64,000 bases of DNA from Luzula sylvatica (GCA_946800325.1 OX326957.1:54431798-54495797), one strand, 5' to 3'; shown: positions 34,467-53,600, counted from the first letter of the stretch. Notes: generated by a model not told the origin, from the sequence alone. Numbers and translations: made by a program.

Positions 34467-35944
34467 ATGTCAGTGGCTGCGGGGGTGAGCGATACCGCCA
34501 TAACGGTGCGTGAGAAGCTTCGGGGAAAGATTGGTCAGACTAAGGTAAAGCGGTATTGGCCCGGAAAGGCGCCGGACTGGGCTGAGGAGGCGGATGATGA
34601 AGATATAGACTTGGGCCGGACCCGTGATTCCGGCCTTAAAAAGGGTTTTGATGATCCTGGAGATGTTTCCGTGATGAAAGATGATAGGAGGCTTAGAAGA
34701 TTGGCTGAGAGTAAAGTAGATAATAGAGAGGAGATTAGGGCTGCTCATAGAAGGATTCGACAGGCTGAGATTATCTCCAATGTCGATGAAGAAGATGATG
34801 GTACTTTCTCTTTTCTGATTTTTACAATTATCTATCATTATGATCATTATAATTACAATTATTATCTATGATGAACTGTAGGGAAGCTAGAGGGGGAGCA
34901 AGAGGAAGAGGACGACGAGGCCTTAGAGGAGAGGCGAAGAAGAATCAGAGAAAAGCAACTCCAAAGAGAACAAGAGGAAGCAGCTCTTCTCGCAAACGAA
35001 GAAGAAGAGGAAGAAGAAGAAGATGAAGAAGAGGAAGAATCAGAGTATGAAACAGACTCGGAAGACGAAACCACCGGCATTGCGATGATGAAACCAGTCT
35101 TCATCCCCAAATCCCAGAGAGACACCATTGCCGAGCGAGAGAGACTCGAGGAGGAAGAAAAACGTCTCGAGGAGATGGTCAAGAAGAGGATGCAAGAGAG
35201 AAAGGTCGAAACTAAGAGAATGGTGGTCGAAGAGATAAGAAAAGACGAGGAAATTCAGAAGAATTTAGAATTGGAGGCGAATGCTGAGGATGTGGATACA
35301 GACGATGAGTTGAACGAGGCTGAAGAGTACGAAGCTTGGAAGGGTAGAGAGATTGCGAGGATTAAGAGAGATAGAGAGGAGAGAGAAGCGAAGATAAAGG
35401 AGAGAGAGGAGATAGAGAAGGTGAGGAACATGACTGAAGAAGAGAGGAGAGAATGGGAGAGAAGAAATCCTAAACAAACGAAAGAAACAAACAAGCAAAA
35501 ATGGAGGTTTATGCAGAAGTATTATCACAAAGGAGCTTTCTTCCAAGCAGGGGCTGACGATACGCCTGGTACAGCTGGCGAGGAAGAGATTTTCAAGAGA
35601 GATTACTCCGCCCCAACTGGAGAGGATACACTGGACAGGTCCATTTTGCCTAAGGTTATGCAGGTCAAGCATTTCGGAAGGAGTGGGAGAACCAAGTGGA
35701 CTCATCTTGTTAATGAGGATACGACAGATTGGAATACCCCGTATGTGTTTCTTTGCTAATTTATCTAAATTAATGGGTTTCTTTGCAAATTTTGCAATAT
35801 TGTAATTATATTTTGTTTTTTGTTTATTGTAGGTGGACTGAAAATGGACCTCTGAGAGCAAAGTATAATGCTAAAATGGCTGGCATGGGGCCAATTGTGA
35901 AGCCTAAAGGTAGCAAGAAATTGAAGGATTGGGAAACCAAGTAG
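34467..35944 (+). CDS. MFAP1: Microfibrillar-associated protein 1 (spliceosomal MFAP1)
   Basis: Three exons, 34467-34800, 34882-35740 and 35833-35944, encode 434 aa. The N-terminus has [13 protein letters not shown], typical of the family. A long charged coiled-coil with a run of Glu (about residues 140-170) follows, and then the conserved C-terminal MFAP1 domain: [71 protein letters not shown]1 is a nuclear component of the B complex of the spliceosome. The second intron interrupts the codon before [12 protein letters not shown], and the protein ends [11 protein letters not shown]. Length and domain order are normal for a plant homologue. Confidence 0.95.
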
Positions 35945-37242
35945 ATCTTGAGCTTTAATAATGTTCTGAATATTTTTCATGAATTATTAAATGGGTTATG
36001 TTCCTCAATTATTAGCTTTTTTCCATTTGAGAGGATGTTATAATGTAATGCTAGTGATGAATTTCGTCAATTTTGTAATATATACTAGTTTAAATTTATA
36101 CTCACTGGAGGATGTTTTTACTGAATAATTATTGTATGTTTTTAGTCAAATATTAGCGTGAATATTTAAATTCTTTTTTACATTGCTCTATATATTTATA
36201 AAGAATTTTTTTGAAAACAATAACTGACTTGTCTAAAAATTATTAAAAGTCCTCGTGTTATTTAGATTCTTAAAAAAAAACTTAAAATTTTCTTTTTTTT
36301 TTTTGAATAGGGAGGACGAATGGACGATGCCTACTTTTGGATTTTCATATATGAAAAAATGGTATTTAATGAGAAAAAACTTACAGTTAAGTTGATTTTT
36401 TTTATCCTTGTGGAGTTAAAATTATTTTTTTCCATTCCAAAATGTGTTATAAATTTTTTTATATCATAAAATAAATCAATGCATTATGAATTATATCACA
36501 AAATATCGGTTAACAATAACACAATATTGTGTTGAAAAATATTTTAATAAATACAGAGAATAAACGAGGTGTTTTGGTAAAAAAATCATTCAATGAAAGT
36601 TAAGTTTAACTCTAAAAATATTCAACTAAAAGTGAAGGAAAATTCAACTAGAAGCGAGAGTTTTTCATAATTTCCATAAAAATTAGGTGGTTTTCGAAGA
36701 ACTCCCTATTCATATTCACTGTCTAAGACGGCATCAAATTAAATTTTCGGTACACTGATTGTGAGAGAAGACTGGTACTGTGCCAATGATTTCCCAAAAG
36801 CAACATAAATAGTAAGAATCATTTTCCCAAATAAAAGATTTTCATATAATATCTAGGGCATTAATATCATAATACATTCTAGTACAAAAGTATTTAAAGA
36901 CCTGATAAATATTCTTCTTTGCCTTTAGAACAACAAAATAAAGGCAATATTCTTTTTTGTCTAGTATTAATCCATACAAATAACAACAATCATATAATCT
37001 CAACTCTATGCAGCTTTTCTTAAACAATACATTTCTCTCGCATCGACCCCTGAGCTTCAATCTGTACCATAACAAATAAAAACACATCACATAAGTTTAT
37101 AATCACATAAAGTTTATACATGATGCGTCATATGAAGTATAAAGATGAAACTTACATTTACAAGCTGTACACTTGCACCGTGCAAGGTAACAAAAGCTGA
37201 CTTTTGGGAAAAAAGACGAAAACTTCGAAAAAGATAGAAAAT
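35945..37242. other. Intergenic DNA between convergent MFAP1 and kinase genes
   Basis: No gene is seen. It holds both 3' untranslated regions; a short minus-strand frame near 36842-37090 has no recognisable domain. Confidence 0.4.
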
Positions 37243-42840
<5,598 letters not shown>

Positions 42841-43885
42841 GATTGTTCTGCTCTAATGGAGATACTGAGAGAGCGAGAGCAAGAGAGCGAGGAGAGATGC
42901 GGAGAGAGGAGAAGAGAGCGACTGGGAAGAGTGAAAAGAGGGGAAGAGAAAGAAATAAGAAACTGAATACAACTCTCCGTTTTGTACAAAAACTGGAAAG
43001 ATGAATAAATCCGTTTAATGCAATATCCAGTTATCCACTAAAAAAAAAATTGGTGGTATTATTCATTTTATTTATTTATTGAATATTTTAATTCGGATAA
43101 GTATGTCGAATGGCGATACTGGTGAAATGAATCTGAATATATTTTTGAAAATATTTAATTTGTAATTTATTATATATTGTTTTGGTTTATAAATTCGTTT
43201 AACTTGCGAGACGTACGACGAAACTACATAAGTAGAAATACGTTATTTTTTCCTAAATTGAGAATCGCAATAACTATGTGTGATGATCGTTAAATTGAAT
43301 TATTTATTTATATTATAAATTAATAAAATATTTTTCCATAGAAGTGGCAATTTATACGCACGAACGGCTCGGCTGCTCTAACATCCGACGAAAAACAATA
43401 AATTTGAAAGATTCTGAATAAGTATACGCAAGTCTCTATGAAAAAGGATGAATTGCAAAAGTCGAAAAAAAAATCATTGTAAATACTTTTTGGTTTTTTT
43501 TATAAAAGTACGAATACCATTGGTATTCCTTAAAAAAAAAAAGTCGAGAAAAGAATATGCATTTTTACAATTAATATTTTGTAAATAAGGGTGAGAAAAG
43601 TTCATGATACTCAACATATGATTTAACAAATCGAAAAAATATATTATACAAGCATTATTGTTTAACAAAGAAATATATCTCTTACTCCTTGATATTTATA
43701 TAAAATGTTCTTTTTTTTTCATTTTTTTTTTCATGATTGTTTTTTTTTATTTTGTTTGTCAAGTGGACATTGATTAAAATCGACTCCGAGATCATTGAAC
43801 AGGGCCAGGCCACTAGATTCGGACCTGGATTCAATTTGTTTGAAGGCCTTGTATAATATATAACATGTATATTAATATTTATTAG
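42841..43885. other. 5' flank of the kinase gene
   Basis: A GA-rich leader lies just upstream of the start codon (42860-42960). Further right the DNA is AT-rich and I see no gene. Confidence 0.4.
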
Positions 43886-44132
43886 TAGGGGAGTTCTATC
43901 GTACACCCTTTTTGTTTATGATACATTTATTTTCAAGGATATTTTGAGTAATTATTAATTAATGAGTATTTAAGGTAAATTTTCAAGTATATTTATCAAT
44001 AAATGATAAGCTAAATAGGAAATTTGATTTGTTTATGAAAGAACAAATATCTATAAAAATTAAAATTTATGATACACCCTTCTAAATACCCAAAATATTA
44101 TTTTAAAAGAGTGTATGATATAACTCTCCTTA
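43886..44132. mobile_element. hAT-like MITE of 247 bp
   Basis: The ends TAGGGGAGTTCTATCGTACACC (43886) and the reverse complement of the right end (TAAGGAGAGTTATATCATACAC) are inverted repeats. TTTATTAG flanks both sides (43878-43885 and 44133-44140), an 8-bp duplication. It is non-coding. Confidence 0.75.
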
Positions 44133-44140
44133 TTTATTAG

Positions 44141-45573
44141 TACTAGTATACTTATTTATTTTCAATTTTTATTAAACATACTGAGAATTCAGACTTGTTT
44201 TTAGCGCAAAATCATAGTCTCAAATCCAATTTCAACTCACACGGACCCATTATGAGAAATTAGGTCCGAAAATATTTTTCTTTCCCAAATTCATTCTCGT
44301 GAAATTGAAGAAAATCCTAAAATCGTCGAGAAATCGTTGTTGGCTGCAGCTGCGCCCATCGCCTGCGTCCCCGTTCTCTCTCTACCAAGTCCTCTTGCGA
44401 AGCAACTAGGCTGTGAAACAAGCAACTAGTTGTGTTTGAATTTCGTTTTATGTTCTTTTAAGAATAACAATTAAAAAGGTATAAAAAAAAAATAAAAAAA
44501 ATAAAAAACAATTAAAAAGGTCTATCTTCAAAAGTAAGCCTAGAGTCGTTCAAAATTTGAGACCGGACTTGTCTTTGAACATAGTTGGACCATAAAATTT
44601 TACAAAAAATATATACCAACAAGAAAATGACATATTAGCACTAAATAAATATGTCGACGTAAATATTGTATCCGATGCGAAAAATACTATGCTGATTTTT
44701 CTTTTTTGAAAAGTCATTCACTCAACCTCGAGAAGGGGTCACACAATGTTTTTATTGACTGTTCGATTTTCAGATAAGATTGCATACAGATCATTAAATT
44801 TTTCACTTCTTCGGAAATGAAAAGAAGCCAACAAACAAATTCTTTGATCGAGAAGAAATCAGAGAGAAAGAATCAGTGCGTGGTAGATAGATTCGTCGCG
44901 GTATTCGCACATACAATACACGAGAACTCGTTAAGTGCAAACGAGATTCAAATGACGTAGACGGTTGCGATTCTCACTCTTATCTCGGTTTGTTGTCGCT
45001 TTCGGGTGTTGGTTTTTTTTCAGATTCCACTTGCTTTGTTCATCAAAGTAATTATAATATATACTTAAAATAATTTTAATAATTTTTTTAATATATTTTG
45101 ACATGGTTTGATTTTATCTTTTGTTTGTCGAATTTGATAAAGCCGACGAGACGACACTAAGACAAATGAATAGTATGGTACCAAACACAAAGCCACAATG
45201 AATCGTGGTATTAGTATCGAAAAATGTTATAGTGCCTTTCATTCTCATTTCATCACTCTTGATGCGTCAATCGAAATGTGATTGATTATAATGAGAATGA
45301 TTACTTATTGTGATTAATATCTAATTAACGGTTAATTGACACGTTAATTCAATTTAATATGTAACTATTAGTACGTATTAATTAACGTATCAATTCGATT
45401 AAACAATCAATTAACCGTTAATTGGAGGACTAACCACTCCAATTAGTCATCCTCGGTTGACTTATTAAAATATTTGGCTAAGTTTTGGAGACACCATATA
45501 ACTCCACTGGTACCCATCTTACACGAGCCAATAAAAAGATACTAGATATTAAAAAAGTATGTTTAAATTGTGT
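44141..45573. other. Intergenic DNA
   Basis: No gene is seen. A small palindrome around CTAATTAACGGTTAATTG lies at 45329-45425. Confidence 0.35.
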
Positions 45574-45582
45574 ATTATATTA

Positions 45583-46123
45583 GGGCTAGGTTCATTGGCC
45601 AACACTCTTGTTTGGCCAACTCGGCCAACAACGTTTATTTCTCAAATTATATAAATGAAAATTAAATTTTAACCGTATAGATGTAATCTATATCATTTAG
45701 ATACGTTGTAGAACAAATTTTGTTTCGTTTGCATTTTTCTATCTAACAAAATCGATAAGCTATTTTCACAACCGTCTATTTCGGTATTTTTTTGGATTTC
45801 GATGAAAGAAAAGTCGATACATTGTAAAAATTAATCTAAAGCCTATCTATATAATTTAAATTAGATCCAATGAAAAAAATTCGAATTTTAAAATTGATTT
45901 CATGATGAATCATGTCGTAAATATTGTCATCCGTCAATATCTTTACGTATTGTGATGGAGATGATAAAAATATTTATTTTTCATGAAATTAAATCTATAA
46001 CATTCTCAAGTGATATATATCACATCTATGCGGTTGAATTTTTATTTTCATGTATATATTGTGAGAAATAAACATTGTTGGCCGAGTTGGCCAAACAAGG
46101 ATGTTGGCCATTAAACCTAGCCC
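45583..46123. mobile_element. Mutator-like (MULE) MITE, 541 bp
   Basis: The terminal inverted repeats are long: GGGCTAGGTTCATTGGCCAA at 45583 and, in reverse complement, GGGCTAGGTTTAATGGCCAA ending at 46123, with similarity continuing for at least 100 bp. A perfect 9-bp duplication ATTATATTA flanks it (45574-45582 and 46124-46132), the Mutator length. There is no transposase. Confidence 0.88.
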
Positions 46124-46637
46124 ATTATATTAATACTTAACATAGTTTGTGCATATTTTGTAAAGATGCCATTGCTCCTTGACTTTTTTTCCCGTTCTTG
46201 ATATAAATGATTGGTGAGATTATTTAGTAATTAATAATATAATTAAATTTCAAATTTATATTTATATCTAAATAGTAAATACCAATGTTTTAAATTGAGA
46301 AATATCGGTCCATTGCGTTTGGAGTGTAATTTATATATGATCACAGATATTGCGCGATATTGCGGCGCTATTTAGTAGGTTGCGGTGTTGCGTTTTGTAA
46401 ATATTTATTGCGATTTGCGCTATGGCGACGCAATTGCGTCACAATTTAAATCATTGCTAAATATAGATTAACAATTAATTAAACATACTTGCAGTGATTT
46501 GTTGGGATTAACGGGTAATTTTTATTTTTTTGTTAATGTTTTTTTTAATTCACATCAAAAATAACTTAGAGGAGTTGTGGGGCCAAGTATAATTTTTCTT
46601 TTCTTTTTTTGTTACAAGCCGGTAGGCCTCTAAGAAG

Positions 46638-47105
46638 TAGGGATGTCAATGGGTCGGGGTAATATCCGAAAAAAATACCCGCAAATCGGGTATTATCCGA
46701 AAAAAAAATATCCGCTCCGGGTTCGGGTACGGGGGTAAAATTTTACCCGCGGGTATACCCGAACCCGAAAATACCCCAGAAATACCCGAAAATAGTAAAT
46801 ACTCAATGATATGAAAATGTGTGGTGTTTTATGGATTAATTATTTGTAATATTTGTATTTATAATGTATTTTTTACAAGTTGTTTATTTTATGTATACAA
46901 AATTGTTGGTAATTTTACGTATTTGTATAATAATTTATAATTTATAATTTTTTTATTTTTTTATTTTGTATTGATTATTTTCGGGTAATGGGTTCGGGTA
47001 TGGTTTTTTACCCGCGGGTATTTTGGGTTCGGATAATATCCGAAAATTCGGGTTCGGGTATGGGGGAGGCTTATCCGAACCCGACCCGCCCCGTTGACAT
47101 TCCTA
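46638..47105. mobile_element. hAT-like MITE, 468 bp
   Basis: The ends TAGGGATGTCAATGGGTCGG (46638) and the reverse complement of the right end (TAGGAATGTCAACGGGGCGG) are inverted repeats. An exact 8-bp duplication CTAAGAAG flanks it (46630-46637 and 47106-47113). Subterminal CGGGTA/TACCCG motifs are repeated many times. It is non-coding. Confidence 0.88.
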
Positions 47106-47640
47106 CTAAGAAGTGAGGTTAGGTACCATCCGCTTGACCTATCAAAACGGTCGTATTATTTTCTCTTTTGCAAAACACATTTTGGGTTGTATTTATTGGT
47201 GTGCAGTAATGAAATTGTTTGAAAGTCAACTCGATCAATTTAATCCCAGCGAGTTTTCAAGTGTTAATTAAGTGTAAATATCCAAAATTTGATTTGCAAT
47301 CATGTCTGATTAAATTGATATTTGCTTAAGATAACTGAAAATTGTTTCCATAATAATTACTTACCAATAATGTGAGCAAATTGTAATGTAATTTTCTATA
47401 AAATGATATATTGTGAGTGAATTGACGATTGATGAACATTGAAGTTTGTACTATTAATAGAGGGTAATTTTACGGAGGATTTCTACATGTAATGTAACCC
47501 ATCATGGAAAACAAATTCGAAAAATAACTCGGTTTCGAAAAATATTCCAAAACTAATCCAAATCGGATTTTTAAATCCCGGTACCACATGATTTTAGAAA
47601 CCCGGTTAATTAACTAAATTAAAATCTTAATTAACCCAGT

Positions 47641-48290
47641 TAAAATATAATTTAAAAAAACTACGGGTATATAAATTCGGGTGTGGACAATTGAATTGAA
47701 AAAAAATATGTATCCCCAACTTTTACCTCTATAATTTTTATATTTTAATTAACACATTTAATTAACATAATAATCAATACGTCTCATATAATCATCAATT
47801 AATTTATACATAATTAACATATTTAAATTTATAAATTGAAATCAATATTAATTAATTAAATTATTAATGATATGTTTTTAATTATTATGTTAATTCTAAT
47901 ATAGGGAATTTGGCGGGTAAATTTTGGGGCACAGTAAATTTTCTCTTTTTTTAATAACAGGGTTTTTGAAAATAAAGTAGAAAAGTTACTTGCTCCAAGA
48001 ATTACCCGTCGAATTCTCTATATTCGAATTAACATATAATTAAAAAAACATATCAATGATATCATTAATAATTTAATTAATTAATATTGATTTCAATTTA
48101 TAAATTTAAATATGTTAATTATGTATAAATTAATTGATAATTATATGAGATGTATTGATTATTACGTTAATTAAATGTGTTAATTAAAATATAAAAATTA
48201 TAGAGGTAAAAGTTGGGGACAAGTATTTTTTTCAATTCAATTGTCCACACCGGAATTTATAAACCCGTAGCTTTTTTAAATCATATTTTA
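47641..48290. mobile_element. About 650-bp foldback (near-palindromic) element
   Basis: The left arm from 47641 and the right arm ending 48290 are reverse complements over nearly 300 bp each, meeting near 47965. For example ACTACGGGTATATAAATTCGG near 47660 pairs with the segment near 48262, and CAACTTTTACCTCTATA near 47718 with 48200-48217. The arms are AT-rich and non-coding. No clear target-site duplication was found, so it is called a foldback or MITE without a superfamily. Confidence 0.8.
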
Positions 48291-49756
48291 GGACATATTT
48301 ATTAACGTGACTCTATGAAAAATAAATTTAAATACATATTTATTAAGACATTTAATCTAAAATTTATAATAAATTCATTAAAACATTTAATTTATAATCT
48401 ATTATTTTATTATATAAATTCACCCAAGTTAAAAAAAACTTAGTGAAACTACATAAGTAGAAAGACGTTATGTTTTCCTAAACAAAAATCACGAGAATTC
48501 TTTATAATAACCGGTTAACTAATTGAGTAAAAAAAATAATTCGTACAAAAATACTAACCTCCATTAAAGTGCACAGCCGCACACGATTTGCTGAACTCTT
48601 AGCTTGATAATGTTGCTAGAAGTCGAAATTAATCTTAATTCGTAACCAAATTAATCTTAATTCGTAACCTCGAAGCACATTCAGATTATGCCGTCCAATT
48701 AACGTTTATAAAATTTACAATTCATACATTAATTACCTTGCACATTGTGCTATTTAGATTATTGTCTTGTTTGTTTATTTTTATTTGTTATAGTCTTTTG
48801 AGTTATTTATTTGGATGTGTCGCGTTTCTAATGACCCTATCGATATGTATATTACTTAATTAATAAAAATTAATTAATAAAGCGATGCGAAGAGAATATA
48901 TTATGTCAGTGCAATGTTGTATAATTTCAGATTATTCACCGAGTAATCTGTAATCGGCGGTTCACCGATTTGACACTTTTAATTTTAAAAATGTACTCAC
49001 CGATCTTGTACTCTGATTTTTTCGAATTAACTGGATTTAAATCATTTTTTACAGATATTTTTACATCCGACATGACGGAAAACTTAAAACTCAAAATTCG
49101 GGCCCAAAATCTCAAATCCAAATTTTGTTTTAATTATGATCGTGCTATGTCACTTAATTGAATGTAATTTTATTTTATTTGGCCTTTCAAAATTTAATTG
49201 TGATATTTGTATTTTTTATCTTTAAAATTCGAACTATGATAATTAGTATTTACAAAAAATATCCCAAGCTACAATGACAGATCAGTATCGATTGTATATG
49301 AAAAAATATATATATTAAAATATTGCTTAAATTTAGCTGGAATTCGAAGTTGTTATTAAATGCTGATTTAATTCAAGGTTTAGTTAGATTTGTCGTTTGT
49401 GCGTAAAAAATTGAATTCTGATTGTGTTATTTTCTAAAATTTGAATTACAGTTGTTACAATTTAAAAGAAAATATAATTCATATATGATAAATTATTAGC
49501 GACTAAAATAATCTTTTAATTACCGATTAATCATCGATTAATTGATAGTCACTAAAACGATGATCTACCCACTATTTCTCTACGACTACGAGTGTGTTAC
49601 AAGTTTATAACATTGCCTCCGTTGCTAATACAAGAATGTAGAAATGCCGAGGGACTGAGAAACCTGGCTTTATCCGCGACTCTCTTTCTTCCTTCCTTTG
49701 AACTCCGAAATCTCGGATATATAAAGAGAACCCAAATCCAAGATTTATTAAAATCA
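48291..49756. other. Intergenic DNA
   Basis: AT-rich, no gene recognised. The less AT-rich stretch 49595-49740 is unexplained. Confidence 0.35.
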
Positions 49757-49790
49757 CTAGGAAAATATCCCGCGCTTCGTTGCGGATTTT
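49757..49790 (-). mobile_element. Candidate Helitron 3' terminus
   Basis: On the minus strand a hairpin CCGCAACGAAGCGCGG is followed by GATATTTTCCTAG ending at 49757, then T. This is Helitron-like. The rest of the element should lie to the right, but no 5' TC end could be fixed before the lipid-kinase gene. Confidence 0.4.
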
Positions 49791-50629
49791 ACCATATAAT
49801 AAATCAATCATGTAATAAATCAATATGTTGTACTATGTATATTTTCTTTTATGTGTTTTTCTTATTTATCATTTCTTTTCTGGATAATCAGAACAAAAAC
49901 CAACATAGACAAATTATTTTATTGTGCAAGTAGATAAAAAAAAAAATCAATACATAGTCAAAAGATAAATAACTAACATTGATCATGTTACAAACCAACA
50001 TACGACCTCTCAAAGTAGTACGTCGTATGCATTGTGACATGTTTGATTGTGCAAAGAAGTATACCTTTAAATTTTGAAAGAAGTAGTTTTGTAATAATCA
50101 CTAAAAAACATAGCTTCGTAGCAATCAAAACTGTTATAATAAACACTAAAAAACAATAATACCAACTCAGGCTAACAAAAAATATTGCTGTGAACAGTAA
50201 CGGCGACGTGGCCTTCTAGTTTCGAGTCAAATTGACGAAAATTTAATGGGAGGGTTGATACTCAACAAAACTAGACCTGAAATCCTGGACTTGAAGTTTG
50301 AATTGTTAAATCTACCCGGTGCATGTGCCATGAGGTACACCGAGTTCATTTTTCTTTTGCTGCACCTGCACTGTACTCTGTACCTCGCCGTAGTAACTGG
50401 TTTCGTCCATATTAGAGAGAGGTCTGAATACTTCAGTGTGATGGAAAGAGAGAGAAAGGGGATCGTCGTCGTTGGTGTTTAGTAGAAATACCTCAATTCT
50501 TTCTATTTCTGTTTTTTTATCTCGATTTTTCACCAAATCCACAAATTCAAAGGTTAAATCAGTAAAATTCCTCGCCGGAACCTTACGATCTCTCCACCAT
50601 TGACGCCCATTTCTCACCATTTCCTGCCA
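49791..50629. other. 5' flank of the lipid-kinase gene
   Basis: No other gene is recognised. It should hold the promoter and leader of PI4K alpha. Confidence 0.4.
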
Positions 50630-53600
50630 ATGGATCACATGACCAACCTCTGTGACTTGATCTCTAAAAGTCCAGATCTTCTCTCCGACAAGCTGACCTG
50701 GCTTTCCTCTCGCTGCCCTTCTTTTTCCTCTCCGTCCGTACCTTCCCCTCGCTTAACGCCTTCGCAGCTCAATTCCCTCCTCGCACTAGCTCGTCTCTTG
50801 TCGCTGCGTGCCTTGCCCGCACCGCACTTCACCCCTCTTTTGCACTTCCTCCGTTACCTTCCTCTGACTCCCTCTTCGTTTCCTGCTTCGATCTCTCCTG
50901 CAAGTTACCTGTCTAGTCTTCTACAGTATACTTGCGGGGCATGTGATCTCTCGCCTGAGTTATCGTCTGAGCTTTCTTCCTTCTTCGCCACCTCAATTCT
51001 ATCAGCTCTCGACCTCTCTCCGCAGAATGAAGTGTCAAGTTCGTTTCTTTCTGCAGTTTCGCGCAATTGCCCCCCAATTTCCGAATCCGATTCTACAATT
51101 TTAATTGATCGGTTATTGCAAGAACTGTCTTTGTATGATGTGCCACTGCCAGTGTACAAGGGGAAGCTAAAGGAAGAAGAGGAAGAGCCTACTGCTTCTC
51201 CAGCAGTTTCAAGAAGTAGCTTTGGATCAGGTGATGTGGGAATTGAGGTCGTGGTGAAGAAAGATGCGTCAAGTTTCGAAGAAGAGGACATTACAGGATT
51301 GGAAAAGCAAGAAATTGTTTTTGGCTTGTTCGCACAAGTTGTACAGAAAGCTGGGGGTCTGCACGTTAAAAATGTAGAAAAAGTCAGAGAAGCCGCGACA
51401 AGGCAGATCAAGTCTCTCCCTGCTTTTCTCAAGGTTAGTTCCATCTTACATTTTTGTCGGTGAAATTTACAATTTAGTCCCGAATTTTGGTTCAAACATT
51501 TTTTCTTTCACAACATTATCAGATTAGGAAGCGCGATTGGAGAGAGCAAGGTGCGAATCTCAAAACACGCATAAGCACAAAAGTCTCGTGCTGCCAAGCC
51601 GCAATAAACGTGCAAATCAAGACTCTCCTCTCTCTAGAAACTGATTCCAAATCCGCAAAGGACGTTCTGAGAAGAACTCTCGCAGTTTTCTTGGACGCCG
51701 CAGAGTCTTGCATTCTCTCTTCATGGCGAAAGCTCAAGGCTTGCGAAGATCTCTTCAGCACCCTATTGAGTGGTATTAGTCAAATCACAGTTTCGCGCGG
51801 AGGCCAACTCTTACGCGTCCTCTTAATTCGATTGAAACCTCTTGTTCTAACCACATGTGCTCAGGTAAATTAATTACATAAGAAAGAATGTTCCTTTTAT
51901 AATTTATATTGATGAAATTAACATGGTTATGTTCGTACAAACAGGCTGACATGCTTGGACACAATCCCGGTGCAATGTTCGAAGCAATTACGAAATTAAG
52001 TTGTGAAATTATCGAATTTGGGTGGGGAAAGGATCGAGCTCTCGTCGATACTTTTCTCATGGGTTTAGCTTCGTGCATTCGTGAAAGAAATGATTATGAT
52101 GAAGAGGTCTCCATTCTTAATTTTCTTTCTAATTTTCGCCAATTATATATTTGGATCAGAATTTGATATATTCTTGTATTTGCAGGAGGGAAAAGAGACG
52201 GAAAAAGAACCCATACCAGTCATGCAACTGAACTTAATTCGTCTTTTAGCTGACCTGTGCGTATCAGTAAACAAACTGGAAGTAGTCGATATGTTACTTC
52301 CTCTTTTCATCGAAAATTTAGAGGAGGGCGATGCTTCTTCCCCAAGCCTATTACGCCTTAGAGTATACAATCTCTCTCTAATTTTCAACTCACGAACAAA
52401 TTATAGATACTAATCAATATATTAATTTGTGAATAAATCTCATAGTTGTTAGATGCGGTGTCTCGAGTGGCGTGCTTGGGTTTCGAAAAGTCGTACCGAG
52501 AGACAATTGTTCTAATGACAAGAAGCTACTTGGATAAAGTTAAGAGTTTCGTGGCTTGCACAGATAGCATCTCCCCTCCTGCCGAAGCTACAACCGAGAG
52601 AACCGAGGTACTTTTTTTATAAACCCCCCTCAAAATTTCAGATATTATTCAACATAATATCTTTTTGTATTTTCTAGACTCTTCCAGCAGGATTTTTTCT
52701 GGTAGCGTCTCATTTAAGCAGCCCGAAGTTACGAGCTGATTATCGACACAGATTGCTGTCTCTCTGCTCTGACGTGGGTCTAGCCTCTGAATCCAAAGCT
52801 GGACGGTACATCCTATTTATTTATTTATTCTAATTTGTCGATTATAATACTTCATTAATTATTTTCAGGAGCGGAGCAGAATTCCTGGGCCCACTACTCC
52901 CAGCAGTGGCAGAAATATGCTCAGATTTCGACCCGAGTTCGAACGTAGAACCGTCTCTCTTGAAACTATTTCGCAACTTGTGGTTCTACATTGTGTTATT
53001 CGGTTTGGCCCCACCCATTCAACAAATCGGGAGTAATAATAACAGTACTAGTGGCAGTACTCATACCCATACAAAATCAGTTTCCACGTCTCTGTACAGT
53101 GTTGGAAGCAGTAGTTCTCTTGCTTTGCAATCTATTGGTGGGCCCTACATGTATGCCTCTCAATGGTCTCTTGCTGTTCAACGTATCGCTCAAGGCACCC
53201 CACCACTTGTAAGTCTTTGTCTCTTTCTGAAATTAGATGAAAATAAATGGGGTAATTTGTATGATTGATTTGTTTTGTTGAAAAGGTTGTGAGTTCGGTG
53301 AAATGGTTAGAAGATGAGTTGGAATTAAATGCGCTACACAATCCGGGCAGTAAAAGGGGTAGTGGCAATGAAAAACTCGTAGCGAGTCAAAAAGCAGCTC
53401 TTTCTGCTGCTCTAGGAGGCCGTGTCGACGTACCAGCCATGAGCAGCATTTCAGGTATGGTACCGGTTCTATCCCATTTCGGCAATTTATTTCATATATT
53501 TATCGATTTTTTTTTTAAATTGTAGGTGTGAAAGCGACGTATCTCCTGGCGGTTGCTTTTCTGGAGATAATACGGTTTAGTTGTAATGGAGGAATGCTTA

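Noticed and set aside
34862..35182. Ser-rich minus-strand frames opposite MFAP1
   Set aside because: They are the complement of the Glu-rich coding sequence of MFAP1.
43682..43906. Short frame upstream of the kinase
   Set aside because: AT-rich, poly-Lys/Asn composition, no domain, and overlaps a MITE border.
50600..50629. Upstream extension of the PI4K alpha frame
   Set aside because: The frame opens with TTG at 50600, not ATG. The first ATG at 50630 fits the family N-terminus.
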